The position numbers were made by a program, and so were the translations under genes. A stretch of DNA of 64,000 nt from Saprospiraceae bacterium. Lineage in GTDB: Bacteria; Bacteroidota; Bacteroidia; Chitinophagales; Saprospiraceae. This document shows positions 26,853 to 36,253 of this stretch, piece after piece. The DNA lies in NCBI GenBank assembly GCA_021604865.1, contig BQJU01000001.1:62001-126000 (forward strand), written 5' to 3'. The notes under the pieces were generated by a model. It had not been told where the DNA came from. It worked only from the letters and a program-made list of their open reading frames with translations, and did not search any database. The number at the start of each line of letters is the position of its first letter. Within the stretch, counting starts at the first letter, position 1.

Positions 26853-29009
26853 ATGAACAGACTCAAAAGCATTCTTTCAATGCTAGATGATAAAGAACTT
26901 GAAAAAGAGGGGCAGGAAACCCCTGAAAATGTGGAGTCAACTCCGGAAGAACAGTCAACGGAGGAAACCAAATTGCAGGCTGAAGTAACCAATACTGAGG
27001 AAGTAAAGGAAAAAGCCGAAGCTGCCGCTGAAAAAGTGGAAGAAGTAACCGAAACTGTTGCTGAGACTGAAGCAGAGGAAGAAACTGAAACTGATGATGA
27101 CAGTGACAGTGATGAGGACGAGGATACAGATACAGATACAGAAGGGTCAAAAGAAGACGAGGACGAAGACGAGGATGAACTAGAGCTGGTTGAGGATGAC
27201 GATTCTGCTTTGCAGACCGCTCATGATGATTTTGACTGGTCAAAGACTGGAAAAAATGCCTTGCCGTATTCCGAATCTGAAATTGAGACTTACCTGGAGC
27301 AGTATGAGTCAACACTTAGCTCTGTAGTAGAAAATGAGATTGTAAAAGGTAAAGTAACCTCTATCCATGACGGAGATGTCGTATTGGACATCAACTTCAA
27401 ATCGGATGGTTTAGTACCACTCTCAGAATTTCGTGACAACCCAGATTTGGCCGAAGGTGATGAAGTGGAGGTGTATGTTGAGCAGCAGGAAGACGCCCGT
27501 GGGCAATTGGTACTTTCTCGCCGCAAAGCAAAACTACTTCGTGCTTGGGAGAGCATCGTAGATTCTTATGAGAACGGAACAGTGATCAGAGGTACGGTTA
27601 TTAGCAAAACCAAAGGTGGTTTGATTGCTGATACCGGTGGTTTGGAAACATTCTTACCTGGGTCCCAAATTGACATCAAGCCAATTATTGATTACGATTC
27701 ATACGTTGGTAAAACGATGGAATTCAAGGTGGTGAAAATTAATGAAGCCATTAAGAATGCCGTTGTATCACACAAAGCACTGATCGAAAGCGATCTGGCC
27801 GAGCAACGCGAAGCCATTATCGCCAGTCTGGAAAAAGGTCAGGTACTGGAAGGATTGGTCAAAAATATTACCGATTTCGGGGCCTTCCTCGATCTGGGTG
27901 GTGTGGACGGTCTGCTTTACATTACTGATATTTCCTGGGGTCGTATCAACCACCCAAGCGAAGTACTGGCACTTAACCAGAAGATCAATGTCGTGGTACT
28001 TGATTTTGACGAAAACAAAAAACGGATTTCTCTGGGTCTTAAGCAATTGCAACCCCATCCTTGGGAAGTGCTCAGCAGCGAGATCAAAGAAGAATCTGTG
28101 GTTAAAGGAAAAATCGTCAATATTGAGGATTACGGAGCTTTCCTTGAAATCCAGCCAGGTGTTGAGGGCTTGATCCACGTTTCAGAAGTAACCTGGAGCA
28201 ATCAGCCTATCAATGCCCGTGAATACTTCAAACTGGGTCAGGAATACGAAGCAAAAGTGGTCACAATCGACCGGGAAGACCGGAAGATGTCACTCAGTAT
28301 CAAACAATTGAGTGAAGATCCTTGGAGCAATATCGAGACTCGTTTCCCAGAAGGAAGCCGCCACAGTGGAGAGGTGAAAAACCTGACGCCTTATGGTGTT
28401 TTTGTTGAATTGGAAGAAGGTATCGGTGGAATGGTACACATTTCCGACCTGTCTTGGACCAAGCGTTTTTCTCATCCTTCGGAATTTACCAAAGTGGGAG
28501 AAACAATTGACATCTCTATCCTCGATATTGATAAGGACAACCGCAAGTTGTCACTCGGCCATAAACAACTGGAAGAAAATCCATGGGATACTTTCGAAAA
28601 TGTATTCCCTGTAGGTTCTTACCACGAAGCGACTATTTTGCGTCGTGATGACCGTGGTGCCATTGTACAGTTGCCTTATGGACTGGAGGCTTTTGCACCA
28701 ATCAAACACATTAGAAAAGATGATGGCGCCTTAGCGGAAGTGGAAGAAACATTGACCGTGAAGGTGATTGAATTCAACCGCGATGACAAACGTATCTTGG
28801 TATCACACTTGCGTTACCTGGACGACATCCGCCGTGAAGCAGACGAAGTGGTGAAGAAAGAAAAAACAGAAGAGAAGAAAGCTACCCGTTCTGCCGTTAA
28901 GCGTCAGCAATCTAACGTTGAAAAGAGCACCCTTGGTGATCTGGACGTGTTTGCTGATCTGCAATCATTGGTGTCCGATGACGACGAGAAAGAAGAGACA
29001 GAAGATTAA
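26853..29009 (+). CDS. rpsA: Ribosomal protein S1
   Basis: A 718-residue protein with six S1 RNA-binding domains (from about residue 150 to 680), each with a G-x-V-x-x-I/L..DFGAFLDL or equivalent core and a closing ISLGLKQL-type strand: KGKVTSIHDGDVVLDI, RGTVISKTKGGLIAD, EGLVKNITDFGAFLDLGGVD, KGKIVNIEDYGAFLEI, GEVKNLTPYGVFVEL, ATILRRDDRGAIVQL. It helps the 30S subunit bind mRNA, which matters in Bacteroidota where Shine-Dalgarno sites are rare. The first 140 residues are an acidic Glu/Asp/Thr low-complexity extension (27070-27190 in DNA), longer than in Proteobacteria. A second ATG at 26880 is possible. A strong terminator follows. Confidence 0.96.
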   Translation: MNRLKSILSMLDDKELEKEGQETPENVESTPEEQSTEETKLQAEVTNTEEVKEKAEAAAEKVEEVTETVAETEAEEETETDDDSDSDEDEDTDTDTEGSKEDEDEDEDELELVEDDDSALQTAHDDFDWSKTGKNALPYSESEIETYLEQYESTLSSVVENEIVKGKVTSIHDGDVVLDINFKSDGLVPLSEFRDNPDLAEGDEVEVYVEQQEDARGQLVLSRRKAKLLRAWESIVDSYENGTVIRGTVISKTKGGLIADTGGLETFLPGSQIDIKPIIDYDSYVGKTMEFKVVKINEAIKNAVVSHKALIESDLAEQREAIIASLEKGQVLEGLVKNITDFGAFLDLGGVDGLLYITDISWGRINHPSEVLALNQKINVVVLDFDENKKRISLGLKQLQPHPWEVLSSEIKEESVVKGKIVNIEDYGAFLEIQPGVEGLIHVSEVTWSNQPINAREYFKLGQEYEAKVVTIDREDRKMSLSIKQLSEDPWSNIETRFPEGSRHSGEVKNLTPYGVFVELEEGIGGMVHISDLSWTKRFSHPSEFTKVGETIDISILDIDKDNRKLSLGHKQLEENPWDTFENVFPVGSYHEATILRRDDRGAIVQLPYGLEAFAPIKHIRKDDGALAEVEETLTVKVIEFNRDDKRILVSHLRYLDDIRREADEVVKKEKTEEKKATRSAVKRQQSNVEKSTLGDLDVFADLQSLVSDDDEKEETED

Positions 29010-29035
29010 TTTTCATTAATTTCTGTAAAAAATAT

Positions 29036-29068
29036 AGCCTTGTAGCATTTCGCTGCAAGGCTTTTTTT
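29036..29068 (+). terminator. Rho-independent terminator after rpsA
   Basis: AGCCTTGTAGC pairs with GCTGCAAGGCT (one G-U type pair) around ATTTC, followed by TTTTTTT. Confidence 0.9.
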
Positions 29069-29093
29069 ATTTTGCGAATGAATCAGTTGAATC

Positions 29094-29612
29094 ATGAGCC
29101 ATATAATTGTGGAAATCAAGGCAAAATGTACAAATGTTGAGCCTATTCGGAATTTTCTCCAGAAACGGAATGCGCGTTTCATGGGTCAGGATCATCAGGT
29201 GGATACCTATTTTAAAGTACCAAATGGCCGGTTGAAATTGAGAGAAGGCAATATTGAAAATAACCTCATTCATTACCATAGAGGCAATCAGGCTGGCCCT
29301 AAACGATCAGAAGTAACCCTTCATGCTGTCAGCAATACCTCGTCGCTTAAGGCTACATTGGAGGCGGGTAATGGGATATTGACTATTGTTGATAAGCTTC
29401 GCGAAATCTATTTTATTGATAATGTAAAGTTTCATATTGATGAGGTGAAAAGCCTCGGTACATTTATAGAAATTGAAGCCATTGATCTGGATGGAACCCT
29501 TGGAGAAATAAAAATCAGAAAACAGTGCGAGCACTATTTGCAGGCTTTCGATATCAAGGATGAAAATCTAATCGAAGTGTCCTATAGTGATATGTTGCTT
29601 ACTGGGAAATAG
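29094..29612 (+). CDS. CYTH-domain protein (class IV adenylate cyclase-like)
   Basis: A 172-residue cytoplasmic protein with the CYTH/triphosphate-tunnel layout: N-terminal EIKAK (E7, K9, K11), then VDTYFKVPNGRLKLRE, and a C-terminal FHIDEVKSLGTFIEIEAID strand pair supplying acidic residues. Family members bind triphosphorylated substrates with a metal, acting as class IV adenylate cyclases (CyaB), thiamine triphosphatases or polyphosphatases. The arrangement is closest to CyaB. It lies 6 bases before mevalonate kinase, so the two are co-transcribed, but a functional link is not evident. Confidence 0.9.
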   Translation: MSHIIVEIKAKCTNVEPIRNFLQKRNARFMGQDHQVDTYFKVPNGRLKLREGNIENNLIHYHRGNQAGPKRSEVTLHAVSNTSSLKATLEAGNGILTIVDKLREIYFIDNVKFHIDEVKSLGTFIEIEAIDLDGTLGEIKIRKQCEHYLQAFDIKDENLIEVSYSDMLLTGK

Positions 29613-29618
29613 ACCAAC

Positions 29619-30521
29619 ATGAAATATTTTGCTAAGCTGTTGCTTTTCGGGGAATACACCATTATCCATGGCTCACAAGCTTTGGCTATTCCTTTTTCGC
29701 GGTTCAAAGGTGCCTGGCGTTACGCTCCTGATAAAAAGGACAGGCAAAAAAATTTGGTGGCTTTCGCCAAATACCTATCCAAAGGCATGGATTCAAAAAA
29801 CCCAATCGTCCAATTAGATATCGATCTGTTGGAACAAGACCTGGAAGAAGGCCTTTATTTCAAATCCAATATTCCGGTAGGTTATGGACTCGGCAGCTCA
29901 GGGGCACTTTGTGCAGCGGTTTACGACCGGTATGCCTTAGACCCCTATCATCGGAAAGATGCCAAAAACTATCCGGAATTAAAGGAGTCTCTGGCTTGGA
30001 TGGAACGTTTTTTTCACGGTTCCAGCTCCGGTATAGACCCCTTTATATGTTACCTCAAACAGCCTGTTTTGCTCGGTGGAAAACGCCCGGTACGGCTACG
30101 AAAGTTTCCGGACACCGAAGACCTACCCTTCCATTTATTTCTGCTCAATACCGGAAAAGCCCGTCAGACCCAACCTTTAGTTAACCTATTCCTAAAAAAT
30201 TATGAGCAGAAGAAATATTGCAAAAAAATAGAAAAAGTGCTCGTACCTACTGTAGAAGAAGCCATCGACAATTTCCTCAAAGAAGAATGGAAATCGCTTA
30301 TTAAACGATTTCGGGAAATTAGTGAGCTCCAGTGGACATACTTTAGAGATATGATCCCTGATACAGTAGCACCCCTCTGGAAAAAAGGTATTGAAAGCGG
30401 GGACTTTTCTTTGAAATTGTGTGGTGCCGGTGGTGGCGGGTATATGCTGGGGTTGACAAAAGACACTAGTGTCTTGAAAAAACTCGAAAAACGCTTTCCT
30501 ATAGAACTTGTCTTTGAATAG
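29619..30521 (+). CDS. Mevalonate kinase (GHMP family)
   Basis: A 300-residue GHMP kinase that phosphorylates mevalonate to 5-phosphomevalonate with ATP, in the mevalonate route to isoprenoids used by Saprospiria-type bacteria. Motif 1: KLLLFGEYTIIHGSQALAIP (near residues 6-26). Motif 2, the ATP loop: PVGYGLGSSGA at 86-96. GSSSGIDP at 134-141 provides the catalytic Asp140. Motif 3: KLCGAGGGGYMLG near 265. Slightly short for the family but complete. Joined to the CYTH gene; convergent with the M43 protease gene through a hairpin-rich gap. Other mevalonate-pathway genes are not in the window. Confidence 0.92.
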   Translation: MKYFAKLLLFGEYTIIHGSQALAIPFSRFKGAWRYAPDKKDRQKNLVAFAKYLSKGMDSKNPIVQLDIDLLEQDLEEGLYFKSNIPVGYGLGSSGALCAAVYDRYALDPYHRKDAKNYPELKESLAWMERFFHGSSSGIDPFICYLKQPVLLGGKRPVRLRKFPDTEDLPFHLFLLNTGKARQTQPLVNLFLKNYEQKKYCKKIEKVLVPTVEEAIDNFLKEEWKSLIKRFREISELQWTYFRDMIPDTVAPLWKKGIESGDFSLKLCGAGGGGYMLGLTKDTSVLKKLEKRFPIELVFE

Positions 30522-30542
30522 GGTTGTTACACATCTGCCCCT

Positions 30543-30615
30543 ATAACAACACAGGGCCCCGCCGAAGCGGGACCCTGGCTAGAAATGGGGGGGGGACACA
30601 ACAAAATGTTGTTAT
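30543..30615. terminator. Nested hairpin between convergent mevalonate kinase and M43 genes
   Basis: Outer arms ATAACAACA (30543-30551) and TGTTGTTAT (30607-30615) enclose a GC-rich inner hairpin, CAGGGCCCCGC / GCGGGACCCTG with a CGAA loop (30552-30577). A run of nine G lies at 30587-30595. It touches the M43 stop codon and can end transcription from both sides. Confidence 0.7.
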
Positions 30616-33344
30616 TTGACCACAACAAAACGTTGGCTGATACGCTGTCCGTTATGGTGGATTAGTATCAGATAAGTGCCGCCATTCAATTGGCTGACAT
30701 CCAGTTGTTGTTCATTTTTACCGGGTTGAATATTCCAGCTTTGCAGGCGAATGACCTGCCCAAGTAAATCGACAATCTGCATTTGTGCCAAACCTTCCGT
30801 TTCACTATTATAACGGATATTCAGTTGTTCCCTGGTCGGATTGGGGAAACAATCCAATTGATCAAGATTGTCCTGGAAGGTATTACTTGCTCTATTGTCA
30901 TTCTCATCCGAAAGGTTGCCGCCACTGAGACAGAAATTGGTGGTTTCCGATGCACCAAATGATCCACCTGAAGCAAGCGTTGAACCACCGCCACTAACGG
31001 TATAAGAACCATTGCCATAAGCACAGCAAATACCATCGCTATAAGCGTCAAAAATGGTGAAATCATAACAACCATCAGGCAGACATTCTGTAATATTGAC
31101 TGTTGAACCATCAGGTTGAGATCCATAGGTTCCTCCAGAAGCAACCAGGGTATTACCAGCATTTCTGATTTCCCAGCTCGTTTCCTCCGGATAGTTATCC
31201 AGCGTAATACTTACGGTTACATCCGTACAACCACTGCCACCGCCACTAGTAGATAAACTTAGGGCATCAATAGCCATATCACCTTGCCAGGTCGTTCCAG
31301 TGGTTCCTACAATACGTAGCTCAACACCATCACCGGTATAAGTAGCTAAATCGATATTGGCAGTCTGCCAGCTATTGCCCTGATTACTGCTTTTGGACCA
31401 TAAGGTAGTCCAGCTGCTACCACCATTGGCACGGGCTTGAAGACTTAAACTACCCATGTTTGAAGCCCCATACATATGATATTGGAAGCTAAACGTAGCA
31501 GTGCTCTCTCCTGAAAGGTCAAAGCAAGGACTATTCAGAATTGCTGTTTTATTAGAATAGTTAGGACTTGAAGATTCCATAAAGGCATAGAACGAACCCG
31601 CTGCTGCTGACGATGGTCCGGTATTGCTGGAAGGCGTACTGCCAGACCTACGTTCCCAGTTAAAATCATCAGTGCTGCCCTGAGTCCATTGGCCAAAGCT
31701 ACTTTCAAAGCCCTCACCATAAGGGAAGGCAGTAATGCCACCCACACATCCGCCACCACCACCACTAGTGGTGGTCAGACTGATATCATCAATAGCGATA
31801 TCGCCCTGCCAGGTACTATTTGTGGTTCCTACAAAACGCAATTCAAGAGTGGTGCCGTTATAAGTATTCAAATCAACAGTTCCTGTCTCCCAGGAATTGC
31901 CCTGATTGTTGCTACGCGACCAAACCGTTGTCCAGCTGCCACCATTAGAGCGGGCTTGCAAACTAAGGTCACCCATAGTTGTGGCTCCATACATGTGATA
32001 CTTGAAGGTCAGACCACTATTTGCTGCACCCGAAAGATCGAAACATGGGCTATTGAAAATAGTCGTTTTTGAAGGATAATTAGGGCTGGATGCTTCAACG
32101 AACATATAATAAGATCCTGACGCAGCAGCAGCAGGCCCGGTATTGCTAGAAGGTGTACTGCCGGTCCGGCGAGTCCAGTCAAAATCATCACTAGTAGCTT
32201 GAGTCCAGGCTCCGATGCCACTTTCAAAACCTTCAGTGTAAGGGAAAGTAGAGATGGTCGCACTACAACTTGGTCCGCCTCCACCAGTAGTACAAGCCGT
32301 AGAGTTCCCCAGTGAGCCACGGCGGGGGCTGTTGGCCAAAACCGTTTGCATTCTTGCTTTTTGATCGCCAGTGAAAACATTCATACAATCGTCATAGGAG
32401 TAATCCATATAATTTTCTACCATATCCCGAACACCATCACAAGTGGTGGTATTGGGGCAACCGCTACTTGGCCCTTGCTGGGTTGGCGTATCGGCACAGT
32501 AGTCATTACCACAGGTAGCATCTCCCCAAATATGACGAAGACCAAAAAAGTGGCCAATTTCGTGGGTAGCGGTCCGGCCTGCATTGTATACGCCTCCATT
32601 GGGGTTCGGAGTTGTGGAACTTCCAAGAGAGCTGGTCAACAAAACTACGCCATCTGTACTAGACGCGCCTCCATTGTTATTTAATCCACCCAAACCAGAA
32701 GAACTTGGAAACTGGGCATACCCCAGGATGCTACACGCAATATCCATTACCCAGATATTCAAATAATCGTCCGGGTTCCACTGAGACTGTGGTTTAATGG
32801 TATTTTCAATATAGGTATCTCCGAAGTTGCCTGCGATACAGGTACCATACGGTGGTGCCGACCAACCTCTAGAACTCCGGTTGATTCGGTTAACTCCCGG
32901 CTCTGCCAGTGTAATTCCCGAAGGATCTTTCATTGCAAGGCAAAATTCAATTTCGGAATCTGCACCTACTGGATTGTTATTGTAACCAGAGGTACCCAAG
33001 ATGCGGCGGAAGTCATTATTGAGTTGGTCAAGCTGAGCATTGACATAGGTTGCGCTCAGGTTGTCTCCAGATCCTAGTGGATCATTGTCGTGAATAATGT
33101 GGAAAATAACGGGAATGGTAGTCGTGGCGCGGGAATGGACGGAGTTTTGATATTCCCGGATCTTAGGTGCTAACCATTCTTCAAAAGCTTCCAATGTCCC
33201 TAATTCAGGATATTGGGCTCTGAGCCTTTCATCGGCTTCCATTGTGTGACAAGTTCTTTCGGTTTGCTGCTGGGCCCTGATAAATGGGCTCCAAAGCAGC
33301 ATTATGCACAGGGTAGCGCATAATTGGGATGAATTAAGTTTCAT
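30612..33344 (-). CDS. Secreted M43 zinc metalloprotease with T9SS sorting domain
   Basis: A 910-residue exported protein. Signal peptide to about residue 25. The pappalysin-type M43 catalytic domain (about 90-345) has HEIGHFFGLRH at 261-271 with zinc ligands His261, His265 and His271, and a following Met-turn region (MVENYMDYSYDDC). Two MAM-like beta-sandwich domains of about 170 residues (about 360-528 and 532-700) are close copies. Next comes a domain with a DGICC core (770-774), shared with the cargo protein at 49863. The C terminus (about 830-910) is a type A sorting domain (FPNPTREQLNIRY, then GTYLILIHHNG). It is exported by Sec, then by the type IX system, and remains on the surface or is released. 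Confidence 0.95.
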   Translation of the reverse strand: MKLNSSQLCATLCIMLLWSPFIRAQQQTERTCHTMEADERLRAQYPELGTLEAFEEWLAPKIREYQNSVHSRATTTIPVIFHIIHDNDPLGSGDNLSATYVNAQLDQLNNDFRRILGTSGYNNNPVGADSEIEFCLAMKDPSGITLAEPGVNRINRSSRGWSAPPYGTCIAGNFGDTYIENTIKPQSQWNPDDYLNIWVMDIACSILGYAQFPSSSGLGGLNNNGGASSTDGVVLLTSSLGSSTTPNPNGGVYNAGRTATHEIGHFFGLRHIWGDATCGNDYCADTPTQQGPSSGCPNTTTCDGVRDMVENYMDYSYDDCMNVFTGDQKARMQTVLANSPRRGSLGNSTACTTGGGGPSCSATISTFPYTEGFESGIGAWTQATSDDFDWTRRTGSTPSSNTGPAAAASGSYYMFVEASSPNYPSKTTIFNSPCFDLSGAANSGLTFKYHMYGATTMGDLSLQARSNGGSWTTVWSRSNNQGNSWETGTVDLNTYNGTTLELRFVGTTNSTWQGDIAIDDISLTTTSGGGGGCVGGITAFPYGEGFESSFGQWTQGSTDDFNWERRSGSTPSSNTGPSSAAAGSFYAFMESSSPNYSNKTAILNSPCFDLSGESTATFSFQYHMYGASNMGSLSLQARANGGSSWTTLWSKSSNQGNSWQTANIDLATYTGDGVELRIVGTTGTTWQGDMAIDALSLSTSGGGSGCTDVTVSITLDNYPEETSWEIRNAGNTLVASGGTYGSQPDGSTVNITECLPDGCYDFTIFDAYSDGICCAYGNGSYTVSGGGSTLASGGSFGASETTNFCLSGGNLSDENDNRASNTFQDNLDQLDCFPNPTREQLNIRYNSETEGLAQMQIVDLLGQVIRLQSWNIQPGKNEQQLDVSQLNGGTYLILIHHNGQRISQRFVVVK
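31240..31755 (-). repeat. Second MAM-like repeat coding region
   Basis: Codes residues about 532-700 of the M43 protein; partner of the repeat at 31765-32270. The two units are head-to-tail. Confidence 0.75.
31765..32270 (-). repeat. First MAM-like repeat coding region
   Basis: Codes residues about 360-528 of the M43 protein. It shares long identical stretches with 31240-31755 (for example FPYTEGFES / FPYGEGFES, GSTPSSNTGP, WQGDIAID / WQGDMAID), so it is an in-gene tandem duplication. Confidence 0.75.
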
Positions 33345-33802
33345 GTAAAGGATTTTATATGAATAAAAAGCAAATTACCATACTAAACATACCATGCCAT
33401 TTGATGGGAGATATGTCTGAGTAACAGTTAGCTTTTAACTGGGGGGATTATAAAAAAGAGGATAGTTTCGGACTAAAAGTAATTTCAGACAGCGTGGATC
33501 AAAACAATAATCCAGGCAAAAAACACCCGCTGTCAGTTCATTTCAATGGTTTTCACTGGGAAGGAAATACTATAAATCTAATTAACTGAAGTTTTGCGTC
33601 AATTTCATGGTATATAGAAGATCTCTGAAAATTAGATTTGGACTTCATGACGCGATGCCAAAGATAATGATTTTATAAATATCAACAAGGGGATATTTGT
33701 TTTTTTTAAAATTAAATAATATTAGGGGCTTTTGTCATGCCAGATTAAAAATTTAGTACTTAATCATTGCAAACTTGTAAAAAATTTAGGTAGGAGCCAT
33801 GA
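33345..33802. other. 458-base gap between divergent M43 and E1 genes
   Basis: AT-rich, with no coding frame, RNA gene or repeat that I can support. It must contain both promoters. A TATATTTG lies at 33811-33818, just inside the E1 frame. Confidence 0.4.
33792..33796 (+). promoter_or_regulatory. Shine-Dalgarno site AGGAG selecting a TTG start
   Basis: AGGAG ends 6 bases before the TTG at 33803. Such sites are uncommon in this genome, and no ATG exists near the start of this frame, so it decides the start. An ATG at 33799 lies in another frame and stops after 8 codons. Confidence 0.55.
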
Positions 33803-36247
33803 TTGTATCGTATATTTGTCACTAATGCCTATTGCCAACAAAAGCGACAACTGCCCATTTTGAAGAAAACAAAAGAGAAAACCGTAGCAACTTTACCGAT
33901 AACAGAAGAAATCTTAAATGATTATTTTATCTGTTGTCTTAGCCGTTCGTATAGCCTTAGCATTAGAAAGGCCGTACTTTCAGGGCGGGCTAAATTCGGG
34001 GTCTCTGATGATGGGAAAGAGCTGTTCCAGGTTGCTATGGCCAAATCTTTTCAGCCTGGCGATTTTCGGGCGGATTATTATCGGGGCCATACTTTGTTAC
34101 TTGCTTTGGGCATTGCAACGGTTGATCAGCTCTACGCTCAACTGTATGCGGATAGTGATAATGATCCTTTTTCGGCCGGCCGGCAAATGAATAACCATCA
34201 TGCCACTCCATTGGTTGATGCTGATGGTCAATGGCTGCCTCACTATGATCGTTACAATTTATCTTCTGATATTTCTACGACAGGGGGCCAGATGGCCAGA
34301 GGATATGGTTTAGCTTTTGCTTCCAAAGTTTATCGGGAAGCTACCCAATTGCAAGATCAAGACTTCTCGAGAGGGGGCAATGAAATCTGCTATTGCAATA
34401 TTGGTGATGCCAGTACTTCGGAAGGGGCATTTTGGGAAACGGTAAATGCTGCCGGAGTAACACAGATCCCTCTGATTATTTCAGTATTGGACGATGGTTA
34501 TGGAATTTCCGTTCCCAAAAAACAGCAAACGACTAAGGAAAGTATCTCAACAGTGCTGGAGGGCTTCCAGGAAAACGAAGATGGTGAGGGCCTGGATATT
34601 TATCTTGTGAAGGCTTGGGATTATCCCGCATTATGTGAACTCTATATTAATGTCAGCGAGAAGGTAAGACATACACACACACCAGCCTTGATCCACCTGG
34701 ATGAAATGACACAACCTCAGGGGCACTCCACTTCAGGCTCACACGAGCGCTACAAATCTGGAGAACGGCTGGCCTGGGAAAAAGAGCACGACTGTAATGT
34801 ACAATTCCGCAAGTGGATACTCGCTAATAATTATGCCTCAGAAAGTGAACTCAAAGCCCTTGAAAAAAGAGCAGAAAATGAAGTAAAAGAGGCTCAAAAA
34901 CGTGCTTGGAATACTTATTACAATCCTATCAATGTAGTATGGCAGGAGATGATTTCATCTTATACTTCCATCATTCCACAATGTAAGCAGCCTGAACGGG
35001 TCAACGAATTGCTTATGGAATTGAAAGCATTGGTCAATCCGGTACGGGTCGATCTGATCCGTAATTTGCGTCGGCTGCTTTATACCTTGCGCAAAGAAAA
35101 CTTACCGGAGGTAGAAAAATATCGTGCTTTTTTAGGCGATGTGGAAGAAACGATGGACCGGCGGTATCATACCCATCTCTACAGTGAAAGCAGTAAATCA
35201 GCTTTGAAGGTGCCTGTAATACCAGCCGTTTATTCTGCTGATGCTAAGGTGCTGCGTGGTTATGAAATTCTCAATTCCTTTTTTGATAAGGCTTTGGCCA
35301 ATTATTCGAATTTGTATGCCTTTGGTGAAGATGTCGGACAAATTGGAGGAGTCAATCAGGGTTTCGCAGGGTTACAAAAAAAATATGGCGCTCACCGGGT
35401 TTTTGATACCGGCATTCGGGAATGGACCATCATTGGCATGGCTATTGGTATGTCGATGCGTGGATTGCGGCCTATTGCTGAAATCCAATACCTCGATTAC
35501 CTGATTTATGCCTTTTCTCCTCTTTCCGATGATTTAGCAACCATACGTTATCGTACCAATGCCACTCAGATTGCACCGGCTATCATTCGTACGCGCGGCC
35601 ATCGCCTGGAAGGAATCTGGCACTCTGGTTCTCCAATGGCCATGCTCCTGGGCGGGCTTCGTGGCATGTATGTTCTGGTGCCCCGCAATATGGTTCAGGC
35701 TGCAGGGATGTATAATACACTACTTCAATCCGATGATCCTGCCCTGTTGATTGAATGCCTCAATGCCTATCGACAAAAAGAAAAGTTGCCGGAAAATCTT
35801 GATCAATTTACCGTTCCACTTGGAGTACCTGAGGTCTTGCTGGAAGGCGAAGATTTAACCATTGTAACCTATGGTGCCTGCGTTAGAATTGCACAGGAAG
35901 CAGTTGAATTGCTGGCACAAGACGGTATATCGGTAGAATTGATTGATGTGCAAACACTTCTTCCTTTTGACCTGGAACACCGCATTGTCGCATCTTTACA
36001 GAAAACCAATCGTGTCATATTTCTTGACGAAGATGTTCCCGGCGGAGCCTCAGCCTATATGTTACAGGAAGTGTTGGAAAAACAGGATGGCTACCGCTAC
36101 CTTGATTCGAAACCTCTAACCATCTCTGCTCAGGACCATCGTCCACCCTATGGCTCTGATGGTGATTATTTCTCCAAACCCAATGCCGAAGACGTTTATC
36201 AAGCAGCCTTTGACCTGATATTTGAGGCAGAACCTGGGCGTTTTTAA
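33803..36247 (+). CDS. Branched-chain 2-oxoacid dehydrogenase E1, fused alpha and beta subunits
   Basis: An 814-residue thiamine-diphosphate enzyme that decarboxylates branched-chain 2-oxo acids and transfers the acyl group to the E2 lipoyl arm. The alpha part (about 1-440) has the cofactor region ICYCNIGDASTSEGAFWETVNAAG near 195-220, then LDDGYGIS. The beta part (about 485-814) has FGEDVGQIGGVNQGFAGL, FDTGIREWTIIGMAIGM, TRGHRLEGIWHS and the C-terminal VTYGACVRIAQEAVELL region. The fused form is common in Bacteroidota. The GDG of the alpha motif is GDA here. Start is TTG at 33803 with an SD site; another TTG at 33860 is possible. An E2 gene lies 19 kb away at 55097. Convergent with the RND gene, 6 bases apart. 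Confidence 0.93.
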   Translation: MYRIFVTNAYCQQKRQLPILKKTKEKTVATLPITEEILNDYFICCLSRSYSLSIRKAVLSGRAKFGVSDDGKELFQVAMAKSFQPGDFRADYYRGHTLLLALGIATVDQLYAQLYADSDNDPFSAGRQMNNHHATPLVDADGQWLPHYDRYNLSSDISTTGGQMARGYGLAFASKVYREATQLQDQDFSRGGNEICYCNIGDASTSEGAFWETVNAAGVTQIPLIISVLDDGYGISVPKKQQTTKESISTVLEGFQENEDGEGLDIYLVKAWDYPALCELYINVSEKVRHTHTPALIHLDEMTQPQGHSTSGSHERYKSGERLAWEKEHDCNVQFRKWILANNYASESELKALEKRAENEVKEAQKRAWNTYYNPINVVWQEMISSYTSIIPQCKQPERVNELLMELKALVNPVRVDLIRNLRRLLYTLRKENLPEVEKYRAFLGDVEETMDRRYHTHLYSESSKSALKVPVIPAVYSADAKVLRGYEILNSFFDKALANYSNLYAFGEDVGQIGGVNQGFAGLQKKYGAHRVFDTGIREWTIIGMAIGMSMRGLRPIAEIQYLDYLIYAFSPLSDDLATIRYRTNATQIAPAIIRTRGHRLEGIWHSGSPMAMLLGGLRGMYVLVPRNMVQAAGMYNTLLQSDDPALLIECLNAYRQKEKLPENLDQFTVPLGVPEVLLEGEDLTIVTYGACVRIAQEAVELLAQDGISVELIDVQTLLPFDLEHRIVASLQKTNRVIFLDEDVPGGASAYMLQEVLEKQDGYRYLDSKPLTISAQDHRPPYGSDGDYFSKPNAEDVYQAAFDLIFEAEPGRF

Positions 36248-36253
36248 TAGCGT

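Noticed and set aside
26863-28178. Long minus-strand open frames inside rpsA (26863-27315 and 27768-28178)
   Set aside because: Product of low-complexity acidic codons and S1 repeats. The first is His/Pro/Leu/Arg-rich, a mirror of Glu/Asp codons.
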